Assembly: GCA_903858055.1 (NCBI GenBank)
Contig: CAIOHM010000134.1
Location: forward strand, 1 to 8,788
Direction of reading: 5' to 3'
From: an uncultured delta proteobacterium
Lineage (GTDB): Bacteria > Myxococcota_A > Polyangia > Polyangiales > Polyangiaceae
DNA length: 8,788 nucleotides
Below are positions 1 through 6,028 of the stretch, piece after piece (position 1 is the stretch's first letter; each line of letters opens with the position of its first letter). The translations under genes were made by a program, and so were the position numbers. The notes under the pieces are model-generated. The model had not been told where the DNA came from. It ran no database searches and saw nothing but the letters and a program-made list of their open reading frames with translations.

Positions 1-9
1 CGAGAGCTC

Positions 10-1071
10 GTGTCCCGCGCTTCGATTCCTCCGGTTCAGTCCTTCGAGAGCATTCCGCCGCCCAGCGACGTGCCTCGTCGTGTGCTCGTCGTGGACGACG
101 ACGACGCGCGCCGGAAGCTCTTCGAGCGGGTCCTCTCGCTCGAGGGCTACGGTGTCGATCTCGCCTCCACCGCCGACGACGCGCTCGACCGCATCAACGA
201 AGCGCCGCCGGACCTGATCCTCCTCGACGTGCACCTCGAGGGGATGTCGGGCATCGAGCTCTGCGGCGAGCTCCGCCTCATCGACGAACTCCGGCTGACG
301 CCCATCGTCCTCGTGAGCGCCGTGTACCAAACGGAGGAGTGGGCCGTGCGCGGCCTCCTGGCGGGCGCGGACGACTTCGTGCAGCTCCCCGAGCGCCTCG
401 AAGAGCTGAAGGCGCGCATCCGCGTGCAGCTCCGCAACCGCCGCGACCGCGAGATGCTCGAGTGGCTCGAAATGCAGCGAAGCAAGCTGCGCATGGCCGC
501 GCTCCGCGATCCGCTGACGGGCATCACGAACCGCCGCGGCGGCGACAAGGCCCTGCGCGACAGCCTCGGGAGCAACGAGCCCGTCATCTTGCTCCTCCTC
601 GACATCGACCACTTCAAGGCCGTGAACGACACGCACGGCCACGCCGCGGGCGATCAGGTCCTCCGCCAAGTCGCCTCGACCCTCGAGCGCCGCTCGCGCC
701 GCGGAGACGTCGTCGTGCGCCACGGCGGCGAAGAGTTCTTCGTGCTCATCACGGGGGCGGACCCGAAGCTCGCGGAGACCATCGGTGAGCGCTACCGCCA
801 GGCGATCGAGACCATGGCGCTCTCCGAGGCCGCGGGCGTGAAGGGCGTCACCGTGAGCATCGGCACGGCGGTCTGGGAGGCCGCGGAGCAAGGGGCGTCG
901 CCGAGCCCGGAGCGCATGTTGGCCGTCGCCGACGCCGCGCTCTACGAAGCGAAGCGCGGCGGACGAAACCGCGTCGTGACCAGCGAGGTCGTCAGCGATC
1001 TCACTCTGCTCGGGCGCCTCGTGCGGCCCACGCTCGTACCGAATCCGAAACCCCGCGGAGAACGCACGTGA
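10..1071 (+). CDS. Receiver-GGDEF response regulator (probable diguanylate cyclase)
   Basis: This is a 353-residue soluble two-domain protein predicted to make cyclic di-GMP from two GTP. Residues about 24-140 form a response-regulator receiver: acidic cluster D29-D31, phospho-acceptor D73 in LLDVHL, and S103 in LVSA. The usual switch lysine is missing, because the expected 'TKP' reads Q125-L126-P127. A short helical linker follows. The GGDEF domain spans about 165-330, with DPLTGITNRRG, DIDHFKAVND, the active-site GGEEF at 239-243 and SIGTAV. An RxxD inhibitory site (R230 to D233) lies five residues before GGEEF, so product feedback is expected. The start is GTG at 10, chosen because it precedes the receiver by about 23 residues. 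The frame stays open to the window edge, so a start further upstream cannot be excluded. The stop overlaps the next gene's GTG by 4 bases (GTGA). Domain identity is firm; the input signal is unknown. Confidence 0.93.
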   Translation: MSRASIPPVQSFESIPPPSDVPRRVLVVDDDDARRKLFERVLSLEGYGVDLASTADDALDRINEAPPDLILLDVHLEGMSGIELCGELRLIDELRLTPIVLVSAVYQTEEWAVRGLLAGADDFVQLPERLEELKARIRVQLRNRRDREMLEWLEMQRSKLRMAALRDPLTGITNRRGGDKALRDSLGSNEPVILLLLDIDHFKAVNDTHGHAAGDQVLRQVASTLERRSRRGDVVVRHGGEEFFVLITGADPKLAETIGERYRQAIETMALSEAAGVKGVTVSIGTAVWEAAEQGASPSPERMLAVADAALYEAKRGGRNRVVTSEVVSDLTLLGRLVRPTLVPNPKPRGERT

Positions 1072-1940
1072 CGATCCTACGCCCGAAGGCGCAACCCCCT
1101 GCCACGCTTCGCGAAGCCATCGAGCGCGACCTCGCCCGCGGCACCGCGGCGCTCCCCATCCTGCCAAAGGGGGCGCGTGAGGCGCTGCGTCTCGCGAAGA
1201 AGCCCGACGTCGACATGAACGAGATCGTGGAGGTGATCGAGGGCGATCCGGCGCTCACCGCGAGGCTCCTCGCCGTCGCCAACTCGGCGATCTACAACCG
1301 CGGCTTCGCCATGACCTCCGTGCGCCGTGCGGTCGTGCGCCTCGGTCTCCAAGCCACGCGGGACATCCTCTACCAGGCGGTCTACGCGGCGGTGCTCTAC
1401 GACGTCCCGAGCTTCAAGGCGCGCGTCGAAGCGACGTTCGTGCACGGCGTCGTGACCTCGCGCGTGGCGCGCCGTGTTGCCCAGATCGTGGGCGTCGACG
1501 AAGACGCGGCGTTCCTCTCGGGGCTCCTCCACGACGTCGGCAAGGGGCGACTCTACAAGATCGCGAACAAGCTTGGGCGCGTCGACCCCGACGACGCCGA
1601 GGTCCACGAGGCGGTCGATGTACTCCACACGCGTTCGTCGGCCGACCTCTGCCGCGCGTGGCGCCTCGCGCCCGAAATCATCGAAGCGTGCGCGTGGCAC
1701 CACGAGCCGAAGAACTCGAAGCTCGCGCAGGTCGTGGCCGCCGCCGACGTGATGGCCCGGCGCGTGGAGATGAACCCGCGCGCCTCCGACGAAGACGTCG
1801 ACGGCGTGATGGGCATGCTGAGCATCGAGGCCGACTTCCGCGACGCGATCCTCATGTACGCCGCGGACGCCACCGTGTACGCGGGCGAGCCGGCGTCGAT
1901 GCCCACGAGCGGCATGCCGCCCTCCTCCGACACGCCCTAA
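1068..1940 (+). CDS. HDOD-domain signalling protein
   Basis: This 290-residue soluble protein has an HDOD domain at about residues 25-235. Its N-terminal part resembles other HDOD proteins: LPILPKGAREAL, then IEGDPALTARLLAVANSA, then RRAVVRLGL. Unlike many HDOD proteins it keeps a nearly complete HD-superfamily ligand set: H126, H155-D156 in LLHDVGKG, H180 or H187, H211-H212 and D227. No GYP motif follows the HHE segment, so it is not a canonical HD-GYP c-di-GMP phosphodiesterase. HDOD proteins generally act as regulatory or scaffold proteins in two-component and c-di-GMP signalling; whether this one binds metal or hydrolyses anything is open. The start is GTG at 1068, preceded by GGAG at 1057-1060 with a 7-base spacer. 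It overlaps the stop of the diguanylate cyclase gene by 4 bases, so the two are probably translationally coupled. The last 20 residues or so are low-complexity (Pro, Ser, Met). Confidence 0.9.
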   Translation: MTILRPKAQPPATLREAIERDLARGTAALPILPKGAREALRLAKKPDVDMNEIVEVIEGDPALTARLLAVANSAIYNRGFAMTSVRRAVVRLGLQATRDILYQAVYAAVLYDVPSFKARVEATFVHGVVTSRVARRVAQIVGVDEDAAFLSGLLHDVGKGRLYKIANKLGRVDPDDAEVHEAVDVLHTRSSADLCRAWRLAPEIIEACAWHHEPKNSKLAQVVAAADVMARRVEMNPRASDEDVDGVMGMLSIEADFRDAILMYAADATVYAGEPASMPTSGMPPSSDTP

Positions 1941-1967
1941 GGCGTTCGCGGTTCGTCGTTAGGGGCG
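1933..1967. terminator. Inverted repeat between convergent genes, possible bidirectional terminator
   Basis: CCCTAA at 1935-1940 is an exact inverted repeat of TTAGGG at 1959-1964, separated by 18 bases. With a one-base bulge the arms extend to CG-CCC-TAA and TTA-GGG-G-CG. Both TAA stop codons, for the + strand HDOD gene and the minus-strand kinase gene, lie inside the arms. Any hairpin would serve both convergent transcripts. The loop is long and no T-run follows on either strand, so termination activity is doubtful. Confidence 0.3.
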
Positions 1968-2825
1968 CGAGGCGCTGAGTTCGGCGACGGCGCGATGCAC
2001 GAGCGTGACCTGGTCCGCGAGGCGATCGAAGCGCCGTGCACGGCGAAGCACGGCGACGCGAAGGTGCGGCAGGCGATCGGCGAGCGCGTCGAGCTCGCGG
2101 CGGTGCTGCTCCGGGTTGCGCTCGGCGAAGCGGAAGATGTGCGGCGAGACCAGGCGGAAGGCCTCCACGCCCCGCGCGAAGACGAGCTCGTCCGCGCTCT
2201 CGAGGTCGGCGTGGTGTTCGAGGAGCACGACGAGGCGCAGGCGCTTCGCCTCGCGGGCGATCGGGTGCTCCGCCATGACCTTGCGCTCCTCGCTTGGCGC
2301 GAGGCCGAAGTGGGCGCGGCTCTCGGCGAGCAGCCATGTGCCCCGCTGCACGGGCTCGACGCGGGGATCGCGCGCGTCGGCGGTGAAGGCCACCGTGTCG
2401 TCGGCGACGAGCTCGGCCTGTGCATGATGCACGCATGCGTGTGCAAGCGTGGATTTTCCCGCGAACGCCCAGCCCACGAACGCGACCGCGTCGTCGCCGA
2501 ACGCCACCACGGAGCCGTGGAGCGAGAGCTGCCCCCGGAGCTGCCGCACGAGCGCACGCACCACGCTCGCGACGAATTTCGCCACGAGCAGCGGGTCGGC
2601 GTCGGCGATCGGGTCGAAGCGAAAGGAAGCGCCGTCGGGGCTCGCGATGAGCGTGCCGTAGCGCGTGTCGTGCGCGATCGGGTTCGATCCTTGCGTTCCC
2701 ATCCGCAAGAGCAGTCGATCGCCGGCGTGCTGTGCGCTGTGCCACGTGCAGCTCGCTTCGTCGAAGGCCGGGAGTGCGGGGCCCTCGGAGAAGGGAAAAT
2801 CCAGCGGTTCGCGCGCGCCGCTCAT
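1959..2825 (-). CDS. HprK-like P-loop kinase (lasso peptide kinase-like)
   Basis: This 288-residue soluble protein resembles the catalytic domain of HPr kinase/phosphorylase (HprK) and the HprK homologues found in some lasso peptide clusters. The core runs in family order: LHGS at 102-105, then a Walker A P-loop GWAFAGKST at 118-126 (K124), then LVADD with D142-D143, matching the HprK 'HG...GKS...DD' pattern. The N-terminal 95 residues are not the classic HprK N domain. Lasso-cluster homologues phosphorylate a serine side chain of the precursor peptide; substrate and activity here are inferred. The ATG at 2825 overlaps the upstream B2-like gene's stop by 4 bases (ATGA). The frame is open further upstream, but that part overlaps the B2-like gene and is Arg/Ala-rich shadow sequence. 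It is the last gene of the minus-strand array, ending 18 bases from the convergent HDOD gene. Alternative: a member of the uncharacterised HprK-related kinase families seen with PqqD-like proteins. Confidence 0.8.
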   Translation of the reverse strand: MSGAREPLDFPFSEGPALPAFDEASCTWHSAQHAGDRLLLRMGTQGSNPIAHDTRYGTLIASPDGASFRFDPIADADPLLVAKFVASVVRALVRQLRGQLSLHGSVVAFGDDAVAFVGWAFAGKSTLAHACVHHAQAELVADDTVAFTADARDPRVEPVQRGTWLLAESRAHFGLAPSEERKVMAEHPIAREAKRLRLVVLLEHHADLESADELVFARGVEAFRLVSPHIFRFAERNPEQHRRELDALADRLPHLRVAVLRRARRFDRLADQVTLVHRAVAELSASRP

Positions 2826-3259
2826 GGCGTGATGCGGATGGTCGTGAGCGTCGTGGGGCAGCCGTCGCCGGCGACGAGCTCGGCTCCCGCGAGCATGACC
2901 CACGCGTGCGGACGAAAGTTCGGCGCGCGCGCGGGATCGAAGCCGAAGGCGACCTCGGCGCCGTCGAGGCGAGAGGCGATCGTGAGCGAACGCGAGAGGC
3001 ACGTGCCCACGGGGCGCAGGTCGTCGAAGAAGACCCGTGCGGCCTCGGCGTCGAGCGCGGGCACGAAGCGCGCGCCCACCCGTGCGACGGCCTTGGCGTG
3101 CTCGAGCTTGGCGACCTTCACGGTGAGCCACACGGCGCCGTGGTGCGCGTGCTCGAAGAGCGAGGCGTTCTTCGAGCGAAGCGCACCTCGCAGCGAACGC
3201 CACGCGGACCGCACGAGGCGCCTCGGGAGCGAGTCGGCCGGCGGGGCCGGTGGCTTCAT
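2822..3259 (-). CDS. Lasso peptide biosynthesis B2-like protein (transglutaminase-fold cysteine protease)
   Basis: This 145-residue protein matches the stand-alone B2 (McjB C-terminal-like) family, whose members use a Cys-His-Asp triad to cut the leader from a RiPP precursor. The hallmark is GTCLSRSLTIASRL, with the candidate nucleophile C87, followed by PHAWVML with H118. D132 (in GDG) is the most plausible third triad residue, though its spacing from H118 (14) is slightly longer than the 12 I recall for McjB. Length fits the stand-alone family. The N-terminal basic, amphipathic stretch (RRLVRSAWRSLRGALRS) precedes the domain as in homologues. The ATG at 3259 overlaps the PqqD-like gene's stop by 4 bases (ATGA), and its own stop overlaps the kinase start in the same way, so the three proteins are probably made in matched amounts. 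No McjC-type cyclase gene adjoins it, so the product may not be a lasso peptide. Confidence 0.85.
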   Translation of the reverse strand: MKPPAPPADSLPRRLVRSAWRSLRGALRSKNASLFEHAHHGAVWLTVKVAKLEHAKAVARVGARFVPALDAEAARVFFDDLRPVGTCLSRSLTIASRLDGAEVAFGFDPARAPNFRPHAWVMLAGAELVAGDGCPTTLTTIRITP

Positions 3260-3546
3260 GGAGCGTTCTGGACGACGAGGAGCCCTGCTTCGACGAGCTT
3301 CTCGGCGAGCTCGCGCACATCCGCGTCGATCTCGCTGCGAGGCGCGTCGTACTCCTCCGCGAGGCGAATCACGGTGGTGTCGATGTCGAAGCCTTGCGCG
3401 AACTCCGACCAGATGCGCGCGCCGATCTCGTCGAGGCCGAAGTACGCGTTGGACTTGAGGTCGAGGACCACGAGCTCCCCGTCGAAGGGGCGCGCGTGCA
3501 CGTCCGAAGCCGGCACGAGGACAGCGTTTCCCGCGAGCATTCCCAT
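3256..3546 (-). CDS. PqqD-family peptide-recognition protein (RRE, lasso B1-like)
   Basis: This 96-residue protein has the PqqD / RiPP-recognition-element fold: a beta-hairpin part with GELVVLDLKSNAYFGLDEIG (residues 23-42), then ARIWSEF, then helices ending RELAEKLVEAGLL (78-90). Such domains bind the leader of a precursor peptide and present it to the modifying enzymes; the partner here would be the B2-like protease encoded directly downstream with a 4-base overlap. I chose ATG at 3546, with AGGG about 9 bases upstream; ATG at 3540 is an equally possible start two codons in. A longer open frame to 3702 overlaps the membrane-protein gene by about 100 bases and has no family similarity in the added part, so I leave it out. 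The gene starts 55 bases after the membrane-protein stop. Confidence 0.83.
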   Translation of the reverse strand: MGMLAGNAVLVPASDVHARPFDGELVVLDLKSNAYFGLDEIGARIWSEFAQGFDIDTTVIRLAEEYDAPRSEIDADVRELAEKLVEAGLLVVQNAP

Positions 3547-3601
3547 GAACCAACGCCCTAGCAGGCCGCGCGAAAAAGCGCGAACGGCGCGCTCGTCAGG
3601 C
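3547..3601 (-). other. Spacer upstream of the RiPP-like cassette
   Basis: These 55 bases are the longest gap within the minus-strand array. On the minus strand they contain GC-rich self-complementary runs around a T5 tract (CGCG-CTTTTT-CGCG), then AGGG serving the PqqD-like start. No precursor peptide of useful length is encoded here. A weak hairpin or internal promoter is possible, but I see no convincing -35/-10 pair. Confidence 0.35.
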
Positions 3602-4888
3602 TCAAGGTCTCGCGCCCGGCGTGACGCCGTTGGCTTCGACGATCTCGGGGCAGGGGCGCCCGGGTTGCTGCTCCTCGACGCGCACCCTCTCGGGGGCACC
3701 AAAGGCGGCGATCGTCGCGAAGTGCTCGAAGCCGCAGCGGGCGATCGTGAGCTCGGTCACGCTGCGGCGTGCGGCCGCGGCGCCGAGCTCGAGGGCGTAC
3801 GTGCGATCGTCTGCACCGGTGCCTGGCGGCGCGGACCAGTGCCCCGTCGAGGCCACGAGGAGGGTCGCGAGGGGGACGATCGCCGGAGCGAGAGCTTTTC
3901 CTCGGGTTGCGAGCGCATCGGCGATGAGCGGCGCCGCGAGAAAGGCAAGCGGCACGAGGGCGCGGACCGCGTGGTGCGTCGGCACGCCGCTGCGCAAGGC
4001 CCCGAGCTCGAGGAACCCGAAGAGGGCGAGCGCCGCCGCCGAGGCGCGGGCTGCACGGCGCCGCATGACCGCATCGCCAGCACCGAGCGTCACGACGAGG
4101 GCAAGGAGGCCGAGGATCGCGAGGGGGCGGCCGTCCGTCACGAGGGCACGGGGGTAGACGGCGAGGGCCTCGACTGCCGTTTGCGGGTGCCCATGGCTCG
4201 CGGCATAGCGGCGCACGCGCGCGAGGAAATGCAGCGCATCGCCGTGGGCGTAGCGGTTCCAGAGGAGCCACGCTGCGCTCCCGGCGAGCGCGACGGTCGC
4301 GGGGGCGAGGCCATGGCGACCACGCTTCGCGATCACCATCGCCGCCCAGAGCAGCGCCAAGGGCCACGCCTCGTAGCGCGCAAGGGTCGCGCAGAGGAGG
4401 CCGATTGCGTAGGGCCACGGGCCGTCGTCGTCGTCTGCGAGGAACGGCGCCGAGACGAGGCCCGCCACGAGCGCCTCGGGCACCGGTGTTGCGGCGAGCC
4501 ACGCGACCCAGTCGACCGCGAGCACGAGCGTGAGGGCGATCCTTGGGTGGCGATCCCGATCGCGCTGCGCCCAGAGCCATGGCACGAGGCCGAGCGTGGT
4601 GAGGAGCGGCGCAGCGATCGCGGCCGCCGCGAGCGAGCGACCCGCGAGCGCGAACCAGGACCCGAGGAGCCAAAAGGGGAGCGGGAGCCAGCTCGTGCCG
4701 CTCGGGTCGAGGTGCGGATCGACGGCGAAACGCTGGGCGATGGTGATGCGGCAGAAGTCGTCGTCCGAGACCGCGAGGAAGCCGGTGCTGCGCACTCCCC
4801 AAACGACGACGGCCACGAACCCGAGGGCCGTGACCGTGATCGCTGCGAGACGAGGCCCGGCGCTCATGCGCTCCGAGACCGCGATCAT
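3602..4888 (-). CDS. Multi-pass membrane protein, probable GT-C-type glycosyltransferase
   Basis: This 428-residue integral membrane protein has many hydrophobic segments (roughly 8-10 by eye), starting with residues 14-31. After the first segment lies an extracytoplasmic loop with S41-D42-D43-D44-F45, then TSWLPLPFWLLG at about 65-76. Acidic residues in the first loop are the catalytic signature of GT-C and ArnT/PMT-like enzymes, which move sugars from polyprenyl-phosphate donors on the outer face of the inner membrane. An N-terminal acidic first-loop motif and a GT39-like layout fit, but the exact family, donor and acceptor are not evident. A soluble C-terminal part of about 70 residues contains cysteines at 393 and 416. 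Two starts are possible: ATG at 4888, 6 bases after the secG stop, or ATG at 4867, which has GGAG immediately upstream. It lies between secG and the PqqD-like gene and could belong to either module. Confidence 0.72.
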   Translation of the reverse strand: MIAVSERMSAGPRLAAITVTALGFVAVVVWGVRSTGFLAVSDDDFCRITIAQRFAVDPHLDPSGTSWLPLPFWLLGSWFALAGRSLAAAAIAAPLLTTLGLVPWLWAQRDRDRHPRIALTLVLAVDWVAWLAATPVPEALVAGLVSAPFLADDDDGPWPYAIGLLCATLARYEAWPLALLWAAMVIAKRGRHGLAPATVALAGSAAWLLWNRYAHGDALHFLARVRRYAASHGHPQTAVEALAVYPRALVTDGRPLAILGLLALVVTLGAGDAVMRRRAARASAAALALFGFLELGALRSGVPTHHAVRALVPLAFLAAPLIADALATRGKALAPAIVPLATLLVASTGHWSAPPGTGADDRTYALELGAAAARRSVTELTIARCGFEHFATIAAFGAPERVRVEEQQPGRPCPEIVEANGVTPGARP

Positions 4889-4894
4889 CGCGCG

Positions 4895-5233
4895 TTACTT
4901 CGCGTCGCCGCTGGGCGCGCTCTTGCTCTCTTCGGCGCCCTTCTTCTGCACGCCGAGGCTCTCGGCGCGGACCTTCTTGCGCTCCTCGGCGCGGCTCTTG
5001 AGCTCGTTGTTGCCCGAGCTCGAGAGGTACGCGAGGGAGATGCTCGTGATCATGAAGACGCCCGCGAAGGCCGTGGTCGCCTTCGTGAGCACGTTGCCCG
5101 CGCCGCCGCCGCCGAACACCTGGTTGCCGCCGCCCATGGCCGGCCCGATGCCGCCGCGGCCGGGCTGAAGCAGCACGACGACGACGAGGAAGAGGCAGAC
5201 GACGACGTGAATGAACATCAAGAAGGCGTACAT
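4895..5233 (-). CDS. secG: Preprotein translocase subunit SecG
   Basis: This 112-residue inner-membrane protein is an accessory subunit of the SecYEG channel and assists SecA-driven protein export. It shows the family layout: a first membrane helix (about residues 3-22) ending in LLQPGRGG, a Gly-rich cytoplasmic loop with GGGNQVFGGGGAGN (34-47), the LTKATTAFAGVF entry to the second helix (about 51-71), then a tail. The charged tail of about 40 residues (Lys, Glu, Arg, Ser) is longer than in E. coli SecG. The ATG at 5233 lies 18 bases after the tpiA stop; only a weak purine-rich SD (TGAGAA) is seen, so coupling to tpiA is likely. Placement of secG after tpiA is a recurring bacterial arrangement. 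Confidence 0.93.
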   Translation of the reverse strand: MYAFLMFIHVVVCLFLVVVVLLQPGRGGIGPAMGGGNQVFGGGGAGNVLTKATTAFAGVFMITSISLAYLSSSGNNELKSRAEERKKVRAESLGVQKKGAEESKSAPSGDAK

Positions 5234-5251
5234 GGGGTTCTCAGGCGAATC

Positions 5252-6028
5252 TCAGGAGAGCGTCAGGGCGTGGGCCGCCCCGAAGATAGGCTCGAACTTC
5301 TCGACGGTGAGGCTCGCGCCGCCGACGAGGGCGCCATCGACGTTGGGGCACGCGAGGAGCTCGCGGGCGTTCGCGCCGGTGACCGAACCGCCATAGAGCA
5401 CACGCACGCGCGCGGCCAGCGTTTCCGAGGCGCTCGCGAGGAGCTTCCGCACGAAGGCGTGGGCCTCTTCCGCGTCGGCGGCGGTCGCGGCCTTGCCGGT
5501 CCCGATGGCCCAGACGGGCTCGTAGGCAATCGCCATGGGGGCCTCGGGGTTTGCCGCGAGGATCGCCAGCACCGCGTTCACCTGGCGCTCGAGCACCTGG
5601 AGCGTGTGGCCCGCCTCGCGCTCGCGCTCGAGCTCGCCAATGCAGACGATGGGCGCGAGCTTGGCGGCGATCGCGGCTTGGGTCTTCTCGGCGACGAAGG
5701 CGTCCGTGTCGCCGAAGAACTGGCGGCGCTCGCTGTGGCCGACGATGACCCACTGGCAGCCCGCCGCGAGGAGCATCGGCGCCGAGACCTCACCGGTGAA
5801 CGCGCCGCTGGTCTTCGGGTGGAGGTTCTGCGCGCCGAGGCCCACGTGGGTGCCGTCGACCTCGGAGGCGACGGCCGCGAGCGCCGTGAAGGGCGGGCAG
5901 ATGACCACGTCGACGTTCGCGCAGGGCTTCGAGGCCTTCACGAGCGCTTCCGCGAGCTCGATGGCCTCCGGGCCGCCGAGGTTCATCTTCCAGTTGCCCG
6001 CGATGAGCGGACGGCGTGCACGGTTCAT
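5252..6028 (-). CDS. tpiA: Triosephosphate isomerase
   Basis: This 258-residue cytosolic glycolytic enzyme interconverts dihydroxyacetone phosphate and glyceraldehyde 3-phosphate. Catalytic and phosphate-binding motifs are all present: GNWKMN with K14, VGHSERR with H98, AYEPVWAIGTG with E170 and the flexible loop 6, and YGGSV (212-216), followed by the GALVGGAS phosphate-binding turn. Length is normal (about 250). The ATG at 6028 overlaps the pgk stop by 4 bases (ATGA), with GAGG about 10 bases upstream, so it is likely translated by coupling to pgk. The frame is open much further upstream, but that part lies inside pgk and is shadow. Confidence 0.97.
   Translation of the reverse strand: MNRARRPLIAGNWKMNLGGPEAIELAEALVKASKPCANVDVVICPPFTALAAVASEVDGTHVGLGAQNLHPKTSGAFTGEVSAPMLLAAGCQWVIVGHSERRQFFGDTDAFVAEKTQAAIAAKLAPIVCIGELEREREAGHTLQVLERQVNAVLAILAANPEAPMAIAYEPVWAIGTGKAATAADAEEAHAFVRKLLASASETLAARVRVLYGGSVTGANARELLACPNVDGALVGGASLTVEKFEPIFGAAHALTLS

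Noticed and set aside
1068..1940. HD-GYP c-di-GMP phosphodiesterase
   Set aside because: No GYP motif follows HHE, and the N-terminal half matches the HDOD layout instead.
2430..2441. Perfect 12-base palindrome CACGCATGCGTG, possible operator
   Set aside because: It lies inside the kinase coding sequence just after the P-loop, encodes an ordinary Ala/His/Cys/Val segment, and is far from any start; most likely chance.
2826..3320. Upstream extension of the kinase frame as an N-terminal domain or fusion
   Set aside because: The added 165 codons lie inside the B2-like gene in another frame, are Arg/Ala-rich, and the ATGA overlap at 2825 gives a natural start.
3547..3702. Longer N terminus for the PqqD-like protein
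   Set aside because: The extension overlaps the end of the membrane-protein gene by about 100 bases and is low-complexity Pro/Arg/Ser; the PqqD fold begins near the ATG at 3546.
1959..4888. A complete lasso peptide gene cluster
   Set aside because: No McjC-like cyclase, precursor gene or ABC transporter is present in the window, so only the B1-, B2- and kinase-like parts can be supported.
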